In this document: positions 1-9,396 of the stretch, in pieces
Position numbering within the stretch: the first letter of the stretch is position 1
Layout: each line of letters opens with the position of its first letter
NCBI GenBank assembly: GCA_963700885.1
Contig: CAVOZJ010000020.1
Coordinates: 310,001 to 374,000 of the forward strand
Length of the DNA: 64,000 bases
Source: Anderseniella sp963700885
GTDB lineage: Bacteria > Pseudomonadota > Alphaproteobacteria > Rhizobiales > Aestuariivirgaceae
Reading direction: 5' to 3'
Made by a program: the position numbers and the translations under genes
The notes under the pieces: generated by a model
Databases searched by the model: none
Seen by the model: the letters and a program-made list of their open reading frames with translations, nothing else
Told to the model about the DNA's origin: nothing

Positions 1-266
1 CTTACACCGGCAATACCTACACCAGCGTTGACGGCCTGCTCGCCGAATTGGACAAAGTGGCGCGGCAGGGACATTCGGTTGACAATGAGGAGTTCATGGA
101 CGGGATGATTGCCGTTGCGGTACCTGTCTATCTGAAGGGCGACAGATACTTCGGTGCTCTTGCTTATCACGCGCCAACAGTGCGGGTGAACCGCGATACT
201 GCTGAGCAACACTTACCGGTGTTGAAGGAAGGGGTTTCAAAACTGATCAATGTTCTGTTTGATTGA
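1..266 (+). CDS. IclR-family transcriptional regulator, C-terminal fragment
   Basis: The reading frame is open from the window edge to the stop at 264-266, so only about the last 87 residues are present. The segment with AVAVPVYLKGDRYFGAL and the closing helix VLKEGVSKLINVLFD resembles the end of the IclR effector-binding (GAF-like) domain, where a glycine-rich strand is followed by a final amphipathic helix. The DNA-binding half lies upstream of the window. It ends 57 bases before the agmatine deiminase gene on the same strand, so it may regulate that polyamine pair. The family call rests on the C-terminal pattern only. Confidence 0.6.
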   Translation, partial: YTGNTYTSVDGLLAELDKVARQGHSVDNEEFMDGMIAVAVPVYLKGDRYFGALAYHAPTVRVNRDTAEQHLPVLKEGVSKLINVLFD

Positions 267-323
267 TATCCGGAGCAGTCAGCATCGCGAGGCATTCTCT
301 CGCTCAGGCCAGGGCTAATTTTC

Positions 324-1355
324 ATGACATGGACAATGCCGCCGGAATGGACCCTCCACAAGCGCACTTGGATGGGATGGCCGTGTAATCCTGATGTTTT
401 TGCATATGTTGGGTCGCCGGATGCCGCCTACAGGGCATGGTCAGGCGCTGCCAATCAGATTGTGCAATTTGAACCAGTCACAATGATTTGCAATCCAGGC
501 CAACAAACACTGGCCCGCAAGTACCTCAACAGCAAGGTAATGATTGTCGAGCGCGAACTTGGAGATAGCTGGATGCGCGACTGCGGCCCGACATTCGTGG
601 TCAGTGATCAAGGTCAACTTGGCGCTGTCGACTGGACATTCAACGGCTGGGGCGGCCGCACATTTCCTGAAGGATCGGCAGATGCCCTGGTAGCCAGGTT
701 TGTAGCGGAAAAAGCCGGCGCAGTGAGGCTGCCGTCGGCATTGGTCAATGAAGGCGGAGGAATTCACGTTGATGGTGAGGGCACATTGCTGCTCACGGAA
801 AACGTTCAGTTGAACCGCAACCGTAACCCAAATTGGACACGGCAGGAAATCGAAGCAGAAATGCATGCCAGGCTCGGTACGAGCAAGGCCATTTGGGTGC
901 CGCGCGGGCTTGAGGCTGACACATCAAACTCGGGAACTGACGGCCACATCGATACGCTTGCCTGTTTCGTCAAGCCTGGTGTGGTGGTTATACATGGTCA
1001 GCCGGACACCGAACATCCGGACTATGAGACAGCGAAGGAAATTGAAGCCATCATGCGGTCTGAGACCGACGCGCGCGGTCGTGCGATGGAGGTAATTGTG
1101 CTCGCGGCGCCACGGGAGTGTCATGATCATGGTGAACCCCTGTCGTGCTCATACGTGAACTTCTCATTTGTGAACGGCGGTGTTGTGCTTTGTGAATTTG
1201 ATGACCCCCAGGATGAAGTGGTGGCAGGTGTTTTTCGCCGTTTGTTCAATGACCGGGAGATTGTGTCTGTTCCGGCTGTGGATATTTTCAAAGGTGGCGG
1301 TGGCGTACACTGTATTACCCAGCAGGAGCCCCTATGTGGAACAAACGGAGGATGA
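324..1355 (+). CDS. aguA: Agmatine deiminase (agmatine iminohydrolase)
   Basis: Hydrolyses agmatine to N-carbamoylputrescine and ammonia in the cytoplasm. The 343-aa length fits the Porphyromonas-type peptidylarginine deiminase/agmatine deiminase family. Visible family features are the aspartate motif GDSWMRDCGPTFVV (about residue 85), NEGGGIHVDGEGTLLLTE (about 145), the catalytic histidine in GTDGHIDTLACF (about 210) and the nucleophilic cysteine at residue 330 in GGGGVHCITQQEP. The next gene starts 6 bases after the stop and encodes the second enzyme of the route, so the two are an operon for agmatine-to-putrescine conversion. The short tail after the usual QQEP ending (LCGTNGG) is a minor oddity. 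Confidence 0.9.
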   Translation: MTWTMPPEWTLHKRTWMGWPCNPDVFAYVGSPDAAYRAWSGAANQIVQFEPVTMICNPGQQTLARKYLNSKVMIVERELGDSWMRDCGPTFVVSDQGQLGAVDWTFNGWGGRTFPEGSADALVARFVAEKAGAVRLPSALVNEGGGIHVDGEGTLLLTENVQLNRNRNPNWTRQEIEAEMHARLGTSKAIWVPRGLEADTSNSGTDGHIDTLACFVKPGVVVIHGQPDTEHPDYETAKEIEAIMRSETDARGRAMEVIVLAAPRECHDHGEPLSCSYVNFSFVNGGVVLCEFDDPQDEVVAGVFRRLFNDREIVSVPAVDIFKGGGGVHCITQQEPLCGTNGG

Positions 1356-1361
1356 AGCCAG

Positions 1362-2252
1362 ATGCGTAATGTAACACTTGCTGCCACGCAGATGGCATGC
1401 ACCGATGCAGTTTCAGAAAATGTCGAACGCGGTGAAAAATTGATCCGCGATGCAGCGGGCAGGGGGGCGAATGTCATCCTGCTGCAGGAACTGTTTGAAG
1501 GGTACTATTTCTGTCAGGACGAGTTGCCGGAGTTTTACGCACGCGCGCTGCCGGCAAAGGACCATCCCACGATTGAACATTTCAGGAGTGTTGCCAGGGA
1601 ACTCGGGGTCGTGTTGCCGATTTCGTTCTATGAGGCGGCTGGCAATGCGCGGTTCAATTCGGTCGCCATCATTGATGCTGACGGGAAGAATCTGGGTGTT
1701 TACCGCAAGACCCATATACCGCACGGCTCAGGTTATCAGGAAAAGTACTATTTTTCTCCGGGCGACACCGGTTTCAAGGTCTGGGAGACAGGGTTCGGCC
1801 GCATCGGTGTTGGCATCTGTTGGGATCAGTGGTTTCCGGAGACCGCCCGATCGATGGCGGTGATGGGAGCTGAAATGCTGTTTTTTCCAACCGCAATCGG
1901 ATCAGAGTTGCTGGATACTTCCTGGGATTCATCGGCACACTGGCAACGTGTGCAACAAGGCCACGCAGGCGCCAATCTCATGCCGTTGGTGGCGTCAAAT
2001 CGCGTCGGAACGGAACCGGGACGCAACGGTACTGAAATGACATTTTACGGGTCTTCTTTCATTGCCGGCTTCACCGGCGAAAAGGTCGCAGAGGCCAACC
2101 GCACGGATGAAACGGTATTGACCGGAACATTCGATTTGGATGATCTGGCTGAAAAGCGTGCCTATTGGGGTATTTTCCGGGATCGTCGTCCGGAACTTTA
2201 CGGCCCCGTCATCTCGCTGGACGGTCAGCCATCCGTATTTGGCCGGTCATGA
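1362..2252 (+). CDS. aguB: N-carbamoylputrescine amidase
   Basis: Nitrilase-superfamily enzyme that cleaves N-carbamoylputrescine to putrescine, CO2 and ammonia. The 296-aa protein shows the Glu-Lys-Cys triad: Glu in ILLQELFEGYYF (about residue 43), Lys in YRKTHIPHG (about 119) and Cys in GVGICWDQWFPE (about 155). The ELFEGYYF and WDQWFPE contexts are typical of AguB rather than of general omega-amidases. It follows aguA by 6 bases, which supports the substrate assignment. The gene ends about 95 bases before an exporter gene on the same strand. Confidence 0.9.
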   Translation: MRNVTLAATQMACTDAVSENVERGEKLIRDAAGRGANVILLQELFEGYYFCQDELPEFYARALPAKDHPTIEHFRSVARELGVVLPISFYEAAGNARFNSVAIIDADGKNLGVYRKTHIPHGSGYQEKYYFSPGDTGFKVWETGFGRIGVGICWDQWFPETARSMAVMGAEMLFFPTAIGSELLDTSWDSSAHWQRVQQGHAGANLMPLVASNRVGTEPGRNGTEMTFYGSSFIAGFTGEKVAEANRTDETVLTGTFDLDDLAEKRAYWGIFRDRRPELYGPVISLDGQPSVFGRS

Positions 2253-2346
2253 GGCCGGGGCCGGCACGGCAAATTTGACAGGATAAGCCGGGGCGCAGGA
2301 TGCAAGTTCGCTTGCACACTCATTCTCCAGTCACTAGTGATCGGTA

Positions 2347-3240
2347 ATGTCGTTTTCCTTTCTTTCGCAAAATTCCCGCGGCGCACTGGCGATAGCAGTT
2401 GGCGCAGGTTTGTGGGGCCTGTTCTGGATTCCGCTGCGCTATTTGTCGGACGCAGGTTTTGGCCCGCTCTGGTCGGCTTCGATGGTGATGGCCGGCGGAT
2501 TGCCGTTCGCGCTTTTGGCGGCGGCCAGGTGGGGCGCATGGAAGGCGGACCATGTGAGTTGGGTGGTTCTTGTCGGTGTGGGTATCGGCATCTCGGAAGT
2601 CTGTTACTTCTATGCCGTCGTTTCAACCGATGTCATCAGGGCGGTCTTCCTGTTCTACATGCTTCCAATATGGGCGACATTGTTCGACCGGATTGTATTT
2701 GGTATCCGGTTGTCTCCCTGGCGGGCCTTTGCAATTCTGCTGGCGTTTGCCGGTCTGTGGTTGTTGCTGGGCGGTGACGGTGGCATTCCCGTGCCACGAA
2801 ATGCCGGTGACTGGGCGGGTTTGGTTGCGGGGTTCTTTTGGGGATCGACACTTTCACTGGTACGCGGGCGGGCCGAGGTGGACCCATTCTGGAATGTGGC
2901 ATCTGCGATTTTCTTCGGCAGTGTGTTCGCTGCCCTGATTGCGCTGGCAACTGGTAATGCCGGTGTTTCTGCAGGCGTGCTTACACCGGCGCTCGCCCTG
3001 GGAGTGTTGATGTTCGGCCTTTTTGCATTCTGGCCATCAATGATTGGGCAGCTGTGGGGTGCACGGCTTGTACCTGCCACGCGCGCAGCATTGCTGACCA
3101 TGACTGAAATTGTCGTAGCAACGGTTAGCGCCTGGGCATTGATCGGAACTTCCATGACGCCGCTATCTATTGCCGGCGGTCTGATTATTGTTGCTGCAGT
3201 CCTTATCGATATATACGGCAACGCAGAACAGACGGCTTGA
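2347..3240 (+). CDS. DMT-superfamily transporter (EamA family)
   Basis: Predicted ten-helix inner-membrane exporter of 297 aa. Hydrophobic segments run through the whole protein, in two similar halves as in EamA permeases: the first from GALAIAVGAGLWGLFWIPLRY, the second from WAGLVAGFFWGSTLSLVRG. Substrate cannot be told from sequence; its position behind the agmatine genes allows an amine or amino-acid metabolite but does not prove it. The stop overlaps the leader of the next gene, so the two are probably cotranscribed. Confidence 0.75.
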   Translation: MSFSFLSQNSRGALAIAVGAGLWGLFWIPLRYLSDAGFGPLWSASMVMAGGLPFALLAAARWGAWKADHVSWVVLVGVGIGISEVCYFYAVVSTDVIRAVFLFYMLPIWATLFDRIVFGIRLSPWRAFAILLAFAGLWLLLGGDGGIPVPRNAGDWAGLVAGFFWGSTLSLVRGRAEVDPFWNVASAIFFGSVFAALIALATGNAGVSAGVLTPALALGVLMFGLFAFWPSMIGQLWGARLVPATRAALLTMTEIVVATVSAWALIGTSMTPLSIAGGLIIVAAVLIDIYGNAEQTA

Positions 3241-3260
3241 TGCTGCCAGGAGACACCCCA

Positions 3261-6200
3261 ATGGACAACTCGCAATTTGCCTTGCTGAAGTCCCGGCGTT
3301 TTCTGCCATTGTTCGTGACCCAGGCGCTGGGTGCCTTGAATGACAATGTGTTCAAGAATGCGCTTGCAATCTTGCTGGTTTACCGGATTGCCGCCGAAGC
3401 CGGCCTGAATGCTGCCGTGATGGCTACCGCGGCCGGTGGTGTTTTCATACTCCCGTTTTTCCTGTTTTCCGCAACTGCCGGCCAGATTGCCGACAAGTTT
3501 GACAAGGCCGGTTTGATCCGCCAGATCAAACTGGCCGAAATTGTCATCATGGCACTGGGCGCGGCAGCGCTGTTTTCGGGTAGCGTCTGGTTCCTGTTTG
3601 GCGTGTTGTTTCTTATGGGAATGCAATCGGCATTTTTTGGTCCGCTGAAATATTCCATTTTGCCGGTGCACCTGAAGGAAAACCAGTTGATCGGCGCCAA
3701 CTCGCTTGTTGAGGCAGGGACATTCCTGGCAATTCTCGCCGGCACAATTGCTGGCGGACTGCTGGTTCTGACAGGGCCGGGAATTGCCATGGTCTCCGGT
3801 CTGGTCCTGGTTCTTGCAGGGCTTGGCTACGGAGCGAGCCGTTTCATTCCGGACGCGCCGGCAGCAGCGCCTGACCTGAAGATCAACTGGAACATTGTTG
3901 CTGAGAGCTGGCGCATGGTGTCAAAGGCGGCAGCGGCCAGGTTCTCCCGCCTCACGATCCTCGGTATATCCTGGTTTTGGTTGGTAGGGGCGACCTTGCT
4001 ATCACTTTTTCCGGCCATCGCCAGCGATCTGCTGAAGGGTGACGAAACTGTCGTCACGCTGTTCCTGGTGCTTTTTACGGTCGGCATCGCCATCGGCTCC
4101 ATGATGTGCAACCGCTTGCTGAAAGGCCAGGTGACAGCAATTCATGCACCGTTTGGGGCGCTCGGAATTACGATTTTCATCGCCGACTTTGCATTTGCCC
4201 TGATGGGCTACCGGCCGTCGGCAGGTGACGGGCTTACCGGTGGGCTGGTCTTCTTTTCCGATTGGACCAATCTGCGAATGATGCTGGATCTTGTCGCAGT
4301 GGCAGTTTGCGGTGGCATTTTCATCGTGCCTTTGTATGCAATCCTGCAGGCAAGAAGTGATGACGAGGATCGTTCACGCACTATTGCCGCCAACAACATC
4401 GTAAATGCGTTTTTCATGACTGCGGGAGCTGGTTTTGTTGCCGCCCTGATAGGAGCCGGGGTCACAATTCCCGCGGTTTTACTGGGCATTGCCGCAATCA
4501 ACTTTGTCGTCGCGATCTATGTATGTGTCCTGTTGCCGGATCAATTGATCAGGACGGTCCTGATAGGCATTCTCAGGCTGTTTTACCGTGTTGAGGTCAA
4601 GGGCCTTGAGAATTACAGGAAGGCGGGCAAGCGCGCGGTAATTGTCGTGAACCACGTGTCATTTCTGGATCCTGTCCTGCTGGCCGCGTTCCTGCCGGTA
4701 AAACCCCTGTTCGCGGTTAATACACACATCGCAAATGCCTGGTGGGTAAAACCATTTTTGCGGCTGGTGGATGCATTTCCGATGGATCCGGCCAACCCTA
4801 TGGCCGTCAAGGCGCTGGTGCGTGAAGTCAGACAGGACAAGCACTGCGTCATATTTCCCGAAGGACGCATCACTGTTACAGGCGCACTGATGAAGGTGTT
4901 TGAGGGCCCGGCGATGATTGCAGATCAGGCTGATGCGGATCTTGTGCCGTTACGAATTGATGGAGCCCAGTACACCGTTTTCTCCAGACTGAAAGGCACC
5001 TTGCGGACCCGATGGTTTCCGAAGATTACGCTGACCATCATGCCGCCTCGCAAACTGACAGTTGTTGACGGTCTCGTTGGCAGGAACCGCCGCCGTCATG
5101 CAGGTCAGCAGCTTTATGACGTCATGAGCGACATGATCTTCGAAACCTGTAACCGCCGCAGGTCGCTGTTTGACGCATTGCTGGAGGCAAAGGTCGTGCA
5201 TGGCAGCAAACATGCGGTCCTGGAAGATATTGAGCGCAGGGCACTTGCCTACGGCAAGCTGGTACTGGGTGCGCGGATCATGGGCCGCAAACTGGCCAAA
5301 CTCAGCAACAAGGGCGAGCGCGTTGGTCTGATGGTGCCAAACTCTGTTGGCGCTGTAGTGGCATTCTTTGCCTTGCAGTCACACGGCCGCGTGCCGGCCA
5401 TGCTGAATTTCTCTACCGGTCTGGCCAATATGCAGGCCGCCTGTCAGGCAGCAGACCTGAAAACGATAATCAGTTCCAGAAAATTCGTTGAGATCGCCAG
5501 GATGGAAGATGTCGTCGTGGCATTTGCGAAGACCGCAAAAGTAATCTACCTGGAAGATATCAAGGCCTCCATTGGTGGCTGGGAAAAGGCAATGGCACTG
5601 GTCACGGCTCCATTTGCCCGGGTGCTGCATTCTCGTCTGGCAATCTCACCGGATGATCCTGCTGTCATACTGTTTACCTCCGGTTCCGAGGGCACACCCA
5701 AAGGCGTTGTGTTAAGCCACTCCAACCTGCTGGCCAATTGCTATCAGCTCGGCGCCCGGGTTGATTTCAACCCGCGTGACATCGTGTTCAATGCGCTGCC
5801 GGTATTTCATTCATTTGGGCTGACAGGTGGTACTCTTCTGCCTGTTTTTGCCGGAGTCAGGACGTTCCTGTATCCGTCACCGCTGCACTACCGCATTGTG
5901 CCGGCGCTGGTTTATGACACCAACTCAACCATACTGTTTGGGACCGACACGTTTCTGGCAGGTTATGCGCGGTCATCTGATCCATACGATTTCTATTCGG
6001 TCCGCTATGCATTTGCCGGTGCCGAAAAGGTCAGGGACGAAACCCGGAAGGTATGGAGCGAAAAGTTCGGTATCCGCATATTCGAAGGATATGGTGCGAC
6101 CGAAACATCGCCTGGTATTTCAACCAACACGGCGCAACATTTCAAATCTGGCACGGTGGGCCGTTTCCTGCCGGGCATTTCATACGAGTTGCAACCGGTG

Positions 6201-6680
6201 CCGGGAATAGAAGAAGGCGGCAGGCTGACTGTCGAAGGTCCAAATGTAATGTTGGGATATTTGCGCGCCGAGAACCCCGGCGTGCTGGAGCCCATAAAAA
6301 ATTCCACTTATGATACCGGTGACATTGTAGACGTGGATGAACATGGTTTTATTACCATACTGGGCCGCGCCAGGAGGTTTGCCAAGATTGCAGGAGAAAT
6401 GGTCAGTCTGACCGCCGTTGAAGCACAGGCCAGCGCCTTGTGGCCGGACAACATGCACGCTGTCGTATCGATACCTGATGCCCGCAAGGGTGAACAGCTT
6501 GTTCTGGTGACAGACAACGCAAAAGCCGGACGCGAAGCGCTTCAGAAACACTGCAGGAAGCTGGGGTTGAGTGAATTGATGGTGCCCCGGACCATCATCA
6601 GCGTAAAATCTGTTCCGGTTCTCGGAACCGGCAAGACCGACTACGCCGGTGTGGGAGTGCTCGTCGCATCGGCAGCTTGA
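3261..6680 (+). CDS. aas: Acyl-[ACP]-phospholipid O-acyltransferase fusion (MFS + PlsC + acyl-ACP synthetase)
   Basis: Predicted to take up lysophospholipid and re-acylate it at the inner membrane. The 1139-aa protein has three parts: a twelve-helix LplT-like MFS carrier (about residues 1-410), a PlsC acyltransferase domain (about 440-610) with the H-x4-D box in VNHVSFLDPVLL and the FPEGRIT substrate motif, and an AMP-forming acyl-ACP/CoA synthetase (about 640-1139) with the P-loop-like FTSGSEGTPKGVVLSH and the GYGATETSPG motif. The chosen ATG has an AGGAGA ribosome site 8 bases upstream; earlier in-frame starts at 3237 and 3240 lack one. In Escherichia coli LplT and Aas are separate proteins; the fusion occurs in several proteobacteria. 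Confidence 0.85.
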   Translation: MDNSQFALLKSRRFLPLFVTQALGALNDNVFKNALAILLVYRIAAEAGLNAAVMATAAGGVFILPFFLFSATAGQIADKFDKAGLIRQIKLAEIVIMALGAAALFSGSVWFLFGVLFLMGMQSAFFGPLKYSILPVHLKENQLIGANSLVEAGTFLAILAGTIAGGLLVLTGPGIAMVSGLVLVLAGLGYGASRFIPDAPAAAPDLKINWNIVAESWRMVSKAAAARFSRLTILGISWFWLVGATLLSLFPAIASDLLKGDETVVTLFLVLFTVGIAIGSMMCNRLLKGQVTAIHAPFGALGITIFIADFAFALMGYRPSAGDGLTGGLVFFSDWTNLRMMLDLVAVAVCGGIFIVPLYAILQARSDDEDRSRTIAANNIVNAFFMTAGAGFVAALIGAGVTIPAVLLGIAAINFVVAIYVCVLLPDQLIRTVLIGILRLFYRVEVKGLENYRKAGKRAVIVVNHVSFLDPVLLAAFLPVKPLFAVNTHIANAWWVKPFLRLVDAFPMDPANPMAVKALVREVRQDKHCVIFPEGRITVTGALMKVFEGPAMIADQADADLVPLRIDGAQYTVFSRLKGTLRTRWFPKITLTIMPPRKLTVVDGLVGRNRRRHAGQQLYDVMSDMIFETCNRRRSLFDALLEAKVVHGSKHAVLEDIERRALAYGKLVLGARIMGRKLAKLSNKGERVGLMVPNSVGAVVAFFALQSHGRVPAMLNFSTGLANMQAACQAADLKTIISSRKFVEIARMEDVVVAFAKTAKVIYLEDIKASIGGWEKAMALVTAPFARVLHSRLAISPDDPAVILFTSGSEGTPKGVVLSHSNLLANCYQLGARVDFNPRDIVFNALPVFHSFGLTGGTLLPVFAGVRTFLYPSPLHYRIVPALVYDTNSTILFGTDTFLAGYARSSDPYDFYSVRYAFAGAEKVRDETRKVWSEKFGIRIFEGYGATETSPGISTNTAQHFKSGTVGRFLPGISYELQPVPGIEEGGRLTVEGPNVMLGYLRAENPGVLEPIKNSTYDTGDIVDVDEHGFITILGRARRFAKIAGEMVSLTAVEAQASALWPDNMHAVVSIPDARKGEQLVLVTDNAKAGREALQKHCRKLGLSELMVPRTIISVKSVPVLGTGKTDYAGVGVLVASAA

Positions 6681-6697
6681 TTTTTTGGTTGCGGCAT

Positions 6698-6985
6698 TTA
6701 GCAAAGGCAGCCGCGAATTGATTTGGCCATATCACTTATCAGATTGAAATGAAGCCCGGCGCCGTCCTCCAGGGGTGCACCGAGACGGTCGATGACGCCG
6801 GATTTCATTTCTGTTCCCTCGGTTACAACCGCCAGCAGCTCTGGATCAAATTGGGGTTCGGCAAAACACATCGCGCATTGACTTCACCAATCCTTGCCCG
6901 CAGAGATCAGCGATGGTACCGTCGCCGCCAGATTGCTGTCACTCGCAACGGATGCCGGCTTTGCGTTGAAAAGTTCCACTGTTGA
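6698..6985 (-). pseudogene. Decayed 3' end of znuA (zinc ABC transporter substrate-binding protein)
   Basis: Read on the minus strand, the last 60 codons give a typical ZnuA C-terminus: CFAEPQFDPELLAVV, then TEGTEMKSGVIDRLG, then GLHFNLISDMAKS and a final CLC before TAA at 6698-6700. Going upstream that frame hits a TGA. The matching upstream piece ARIGEVNARCV continues in the next frame, with ASVASDSNLAATVPSLIS beyond it, so at least one frameshift has occurred. No start codon or N-terminal lobe is present. It is a relic of a zinc-uptake gene lying antisense to the flanking genes; no znuB or znuC is nearby. Confidence 0.75.
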
Positions 6986-7036
6986 GCTTCGCGGCATCTG
7001 CCGGAAGTGTCAGCCGCCGTCACACAAGATCGTGCA

Positions 7037-8227
7037 ATGAAAGAGCAAATTGACCTACAGCAATTTCGCAAAGAGGTACGCCAGTTTCTCGTCAGCCGAC
7101 TGCCGGCACGAATAAGCAAAAAGGTGCGTTTGGGCCAACGCATGAAGAAGGCCGATTACGAGGAATGGCATGCCATTCTCAATGCCAGGGGCTGGTTGGC
7201 TGTCAACTGGCCGGTTGAGTACGGTGGAACCGGATGGTCCGCCCACCAGCGTCTGATATTTGAAGAAGAATTGTGTGCAGCAAACGCGCCCAGAATTTTA
7301 CCGTTCGGTTTGATGATGTTGGGCCCGGTTTTGCAGAAGTTCGGTTCAGCGGAGCAACGCGACCGGTTCCTGCCGCGCATCCTGAACGGTGAACACTGGT
7401 GGTGTCAGGGATATTCCGAGCCTGGTGCGGGTTCCGATCTTGCTTCATTGAAAACCCGCGCGGTTCGCGAGGGTGATCACTACGTGGTCAACGGTCAAAA
7501 AACCTGGACCACGCTCGGCCAGCACGCCAACTGGATATTTTGCCTGGTGCGCACCAACTCCGAAGTGAAACCGCAGGCTGGAATCTCTTTTCTACTCATT
7601 GACATGACAACCCCGGGTGTCGAGGTGCGCCCGATCCGGCTTCTGGATGGTGAAGCGGAGGTCAATGAAGTATTTTTCGACGATGTGCGCGTGCCCGTTG
7701 AAAACCTGGTCGGCGAAGAGAACCTGGGCTGGACTTACGCAAAGTATCTTTTGACCCACGAACGGACAAATATTGCAGGCACTGGGTTTGCAAAGGCCGG
7801 ACTTGACGCAGTCAGGCGAATTGCCCGTCAGGAAAAGGCCGGCGGGAAGCCTCTCATTGAAAACCCGCACTTTGCAGCACGCCTGGCGCAGATTGAGATT
7901 GATCTGATGGCCATGGAGACGACCAATCTTCGTGTCATTGCGCAGGTTGCGGCCGGGCAGGCGCCGGGTGTCGAGAGTTCCATGCTGAAAATCAAGGGAA
8001 CCGAATTGCGCCAGCAGATCAATGATCTAACCCGGCGTGCGGTTGGGTCTTATGCTATTCCGTTTGTATCCGAGGCACTTGATGAAGGTTTCAATGCACA
8101 GCCTGTCGGACCAGAGTATGCTGCTCCTGTCGCCGCGCAGTATTTCAACAATCGCAAGTTGACGATTTATGGCGGCTCCAATGAAGTGCAGCGGACAATC
8201 ATAGCAAAACAGGTCCTGGACCTGTGA
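7037..8227 (+). CDS. Acyl-CoA dehydrogenase, large-type subunit
   Basis: FAD-dependent acyl-CoA dehydrogenase of about 396 aa. The N-terminal helical domain is followed by the substrate/FAD segment WWCQGYSEPGAGSDLASLKT, the beta-domain motif VNGQKTWTTLGQHANWIF and a C-terminal helical domain ending in YGGSNEVQRTIIAKQVL, all typical of the family. ATG at 7037 is taken as start because the family N-terminus (IDLQQFRKEVRQFLVSRL) follows directly; GTG at 7007 is an in-frame alternative. Its stop overlaps the next gene, also an acyl-CoA dehydrogenase. Such adjacent pairs often form mixed complexes, for example the FadE26/FadE27 type used on bulky acyl chains. Substrate unknown. Confidence 0.85.
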   Translation: MKEQIDLQQFRKEVRQFLVSRLPARISKKVRLGQRMKKADYEEWHAILNARGWLAVNWPVEYGGTGWSAHQRLIFEEELCAANAPRILPFGLMMLGPVLQKFGSAEQRDRFLPRILNGEHWWCQGYSEPGAGSDLASLKTRAVREGDHYVVNGQKTWTTLGQHANWIFCLVRTNSEVKPQAGISFLLIDMTTPGVEVRPIRLLDGEAEVNEVFFDDVRVPVENLVGEENLGWTYAKYLLTHERTNIAGTGFAKAGLDAVRRIARQEKAGGKPLIENPHFAARLAQIEIDLMAMETTNLRVIAQVAAGQAPGVESSMLKIKGTELRQQINDLTRRAVGSYAIPFVSEALDEGFNAQPVGPEYAAPVAAQYFNNRKLTIYGGSNEVQRTIIAKQVLDL

Positions 8228-9396
8228 GTGCGGACAATCAGGTGAGCTTCGGAGAGACCGACGAACGAACGATGTTGAAAGACACGTTGCGGCGGTTCCT
8301 TTCCGATACCTGCACAGTTCAACAACGCATGTGTTCACTTTCCGCAGGTCATGAACTTCCGACCGGGATCTGGCCTCAATTGGCCGAGTTGGGAGTATTG
8401 CAAGCCCTGTTTGGCGAGAACGTAGGAGGGTTGGGCGGACACGGTTTTGACATCGTCACGGTGTTTGAGGAACTTGGCCGTGCCGGTGTTGTGGAACCGG
8501 TGCTTGAGAACGCAGTCCTTGCCGGTGGATTGATCGCTGATCTGGGAACCTGTGAACAGCATGCACTGCTGCTGGAAGTCATGTCAGGCAGTCACCAGCT
8601 TGCCTTTGCGCATACTGAACCAGGCAGCAGATATGACTTGCCCCACATCACCACGACCGCGGTCCCGGACGGACAAGGTTTCGTGTTGTCGGGGCAAAAG
8701 GCCGTTGTGTCAAACGCCAGTTCAGCGGACACATTGATTGTTAGCGCCAGGACAGGCGGTACCGATGATGCAGAACAGGGTGTGTCATTGTTTCTGGTTC
8801 CCGCCAGTCTATCGGGCCTTTCCATGCGGGGCTATCCGAAAATCGATGGCGGATTTGCCGCCGAGATTGAGTTGAACAACGTGAAACTGCCTGCCAATGC
8901 GCTTCTTGGGAAGCCCGGGGCAGCATTCCCTGCCATAGAAGCACGGGTATCGATGGCTATTGCTGCTGTCAGTGCAGAAGCTCTGGGGGCAATGGAAGCA
9001 GCAAAGGAACTCACCATCGGGTATTTGCAGACACGTACCCAGTTTGGGCATCCAATCGGCAAATTTCAGGTTCTGCAGCATCGTATGGCCAATGTGCTGA
9101 TCGAAATCGAACAGGCTCGATCCGCCGTACTTAACCTGGCGGCTGTTCTGGACAAGGGGCGCATGCAGCGCGAGCGAAATGCCAGTGCGACCAAAAACCT
9201 GATTGGCCGGGTCGGACGGCTGGTGGCAGAAGAATGCATTCAGATGCATGGTGGCATCGGAATGACCCAGGAATATGCGCTGGCTCATTTTGCCCGCCGC
9301 CTGGTAATGGTGGACCATGAGTTCGGCGACACGGACCATCATCTGGAGCGGTTCATAGCGTTGTCTCGACCCGAGGTTTCAGCCCATGAACAATGA
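8224..9396 (+). CDS. Acyl-CoA dehydrogenase, second subunit
   Basis: Second FAD-dependent acyl-CoA dehydrogenase homologue, 390 aa, starting at a GTG that overlaps the preceding stop. It has the divergent central region FAHTEPGSRYDLPHI in place of the usual TEP-GSD segment, but keeps TRTQFGHPIGKFQVLQHRMA with the conserved arginine, and ECIQMHGGIGMTQEYALAHF near the C-terminus. The divergence in the active-site region next to a more canonical partner is what one expects of a heteromeric dehydrogenase. It overlaps the following enoyl-CoA hydratase gene by 11 bases, so translation is probably coupled. Specific acyl-CoA substrate cannot be deduced. Confidence 0.82.
   Translation: MSADNQVSFGETDERTMLKDTLRRFLSDTCTVQQRMCSLSAGHELPTGIWPQLAELGVLQALFGENVGGLGGHGFDIVTVFEELGRAGVVEPVLENAVLAGGLIADLGTCEQHALLLEVMSGSHQLAFAHTEPGSRYDLPHITTTAVPDGQGFVLSGQKAVVSNASSADTLIVSARTGGTDDAEQGVSLFLVPASLSGLSMRGYPKIDGGFAAEIELNNVKLPANALLGKPGAAFPAIEARVSMAIAAVSAEALGAMEAAKELTIGYLQTRTQFGHPIGKFQVLQHRMANVLIEIEQARSAVLNLAAVLDKGRMQRERNASATKNLIGRVGRLVAEECIQMHGGIGMTQEYALAHFARRLVMVDHEFGDTDHHLERFIALSRPEVSAHEQ

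Noticed and set aside
3380..3790. Long minus-strand frame inside the acyltransferase fusion
   Set aside because: Antisense shadow of membrane-helix coding sequence; no start signals.
6749..6985. Plus-strand open frame of 78 codons
   Set aside because: It is the antisense of the znuA relic, and has no ribosome site or family pattern.
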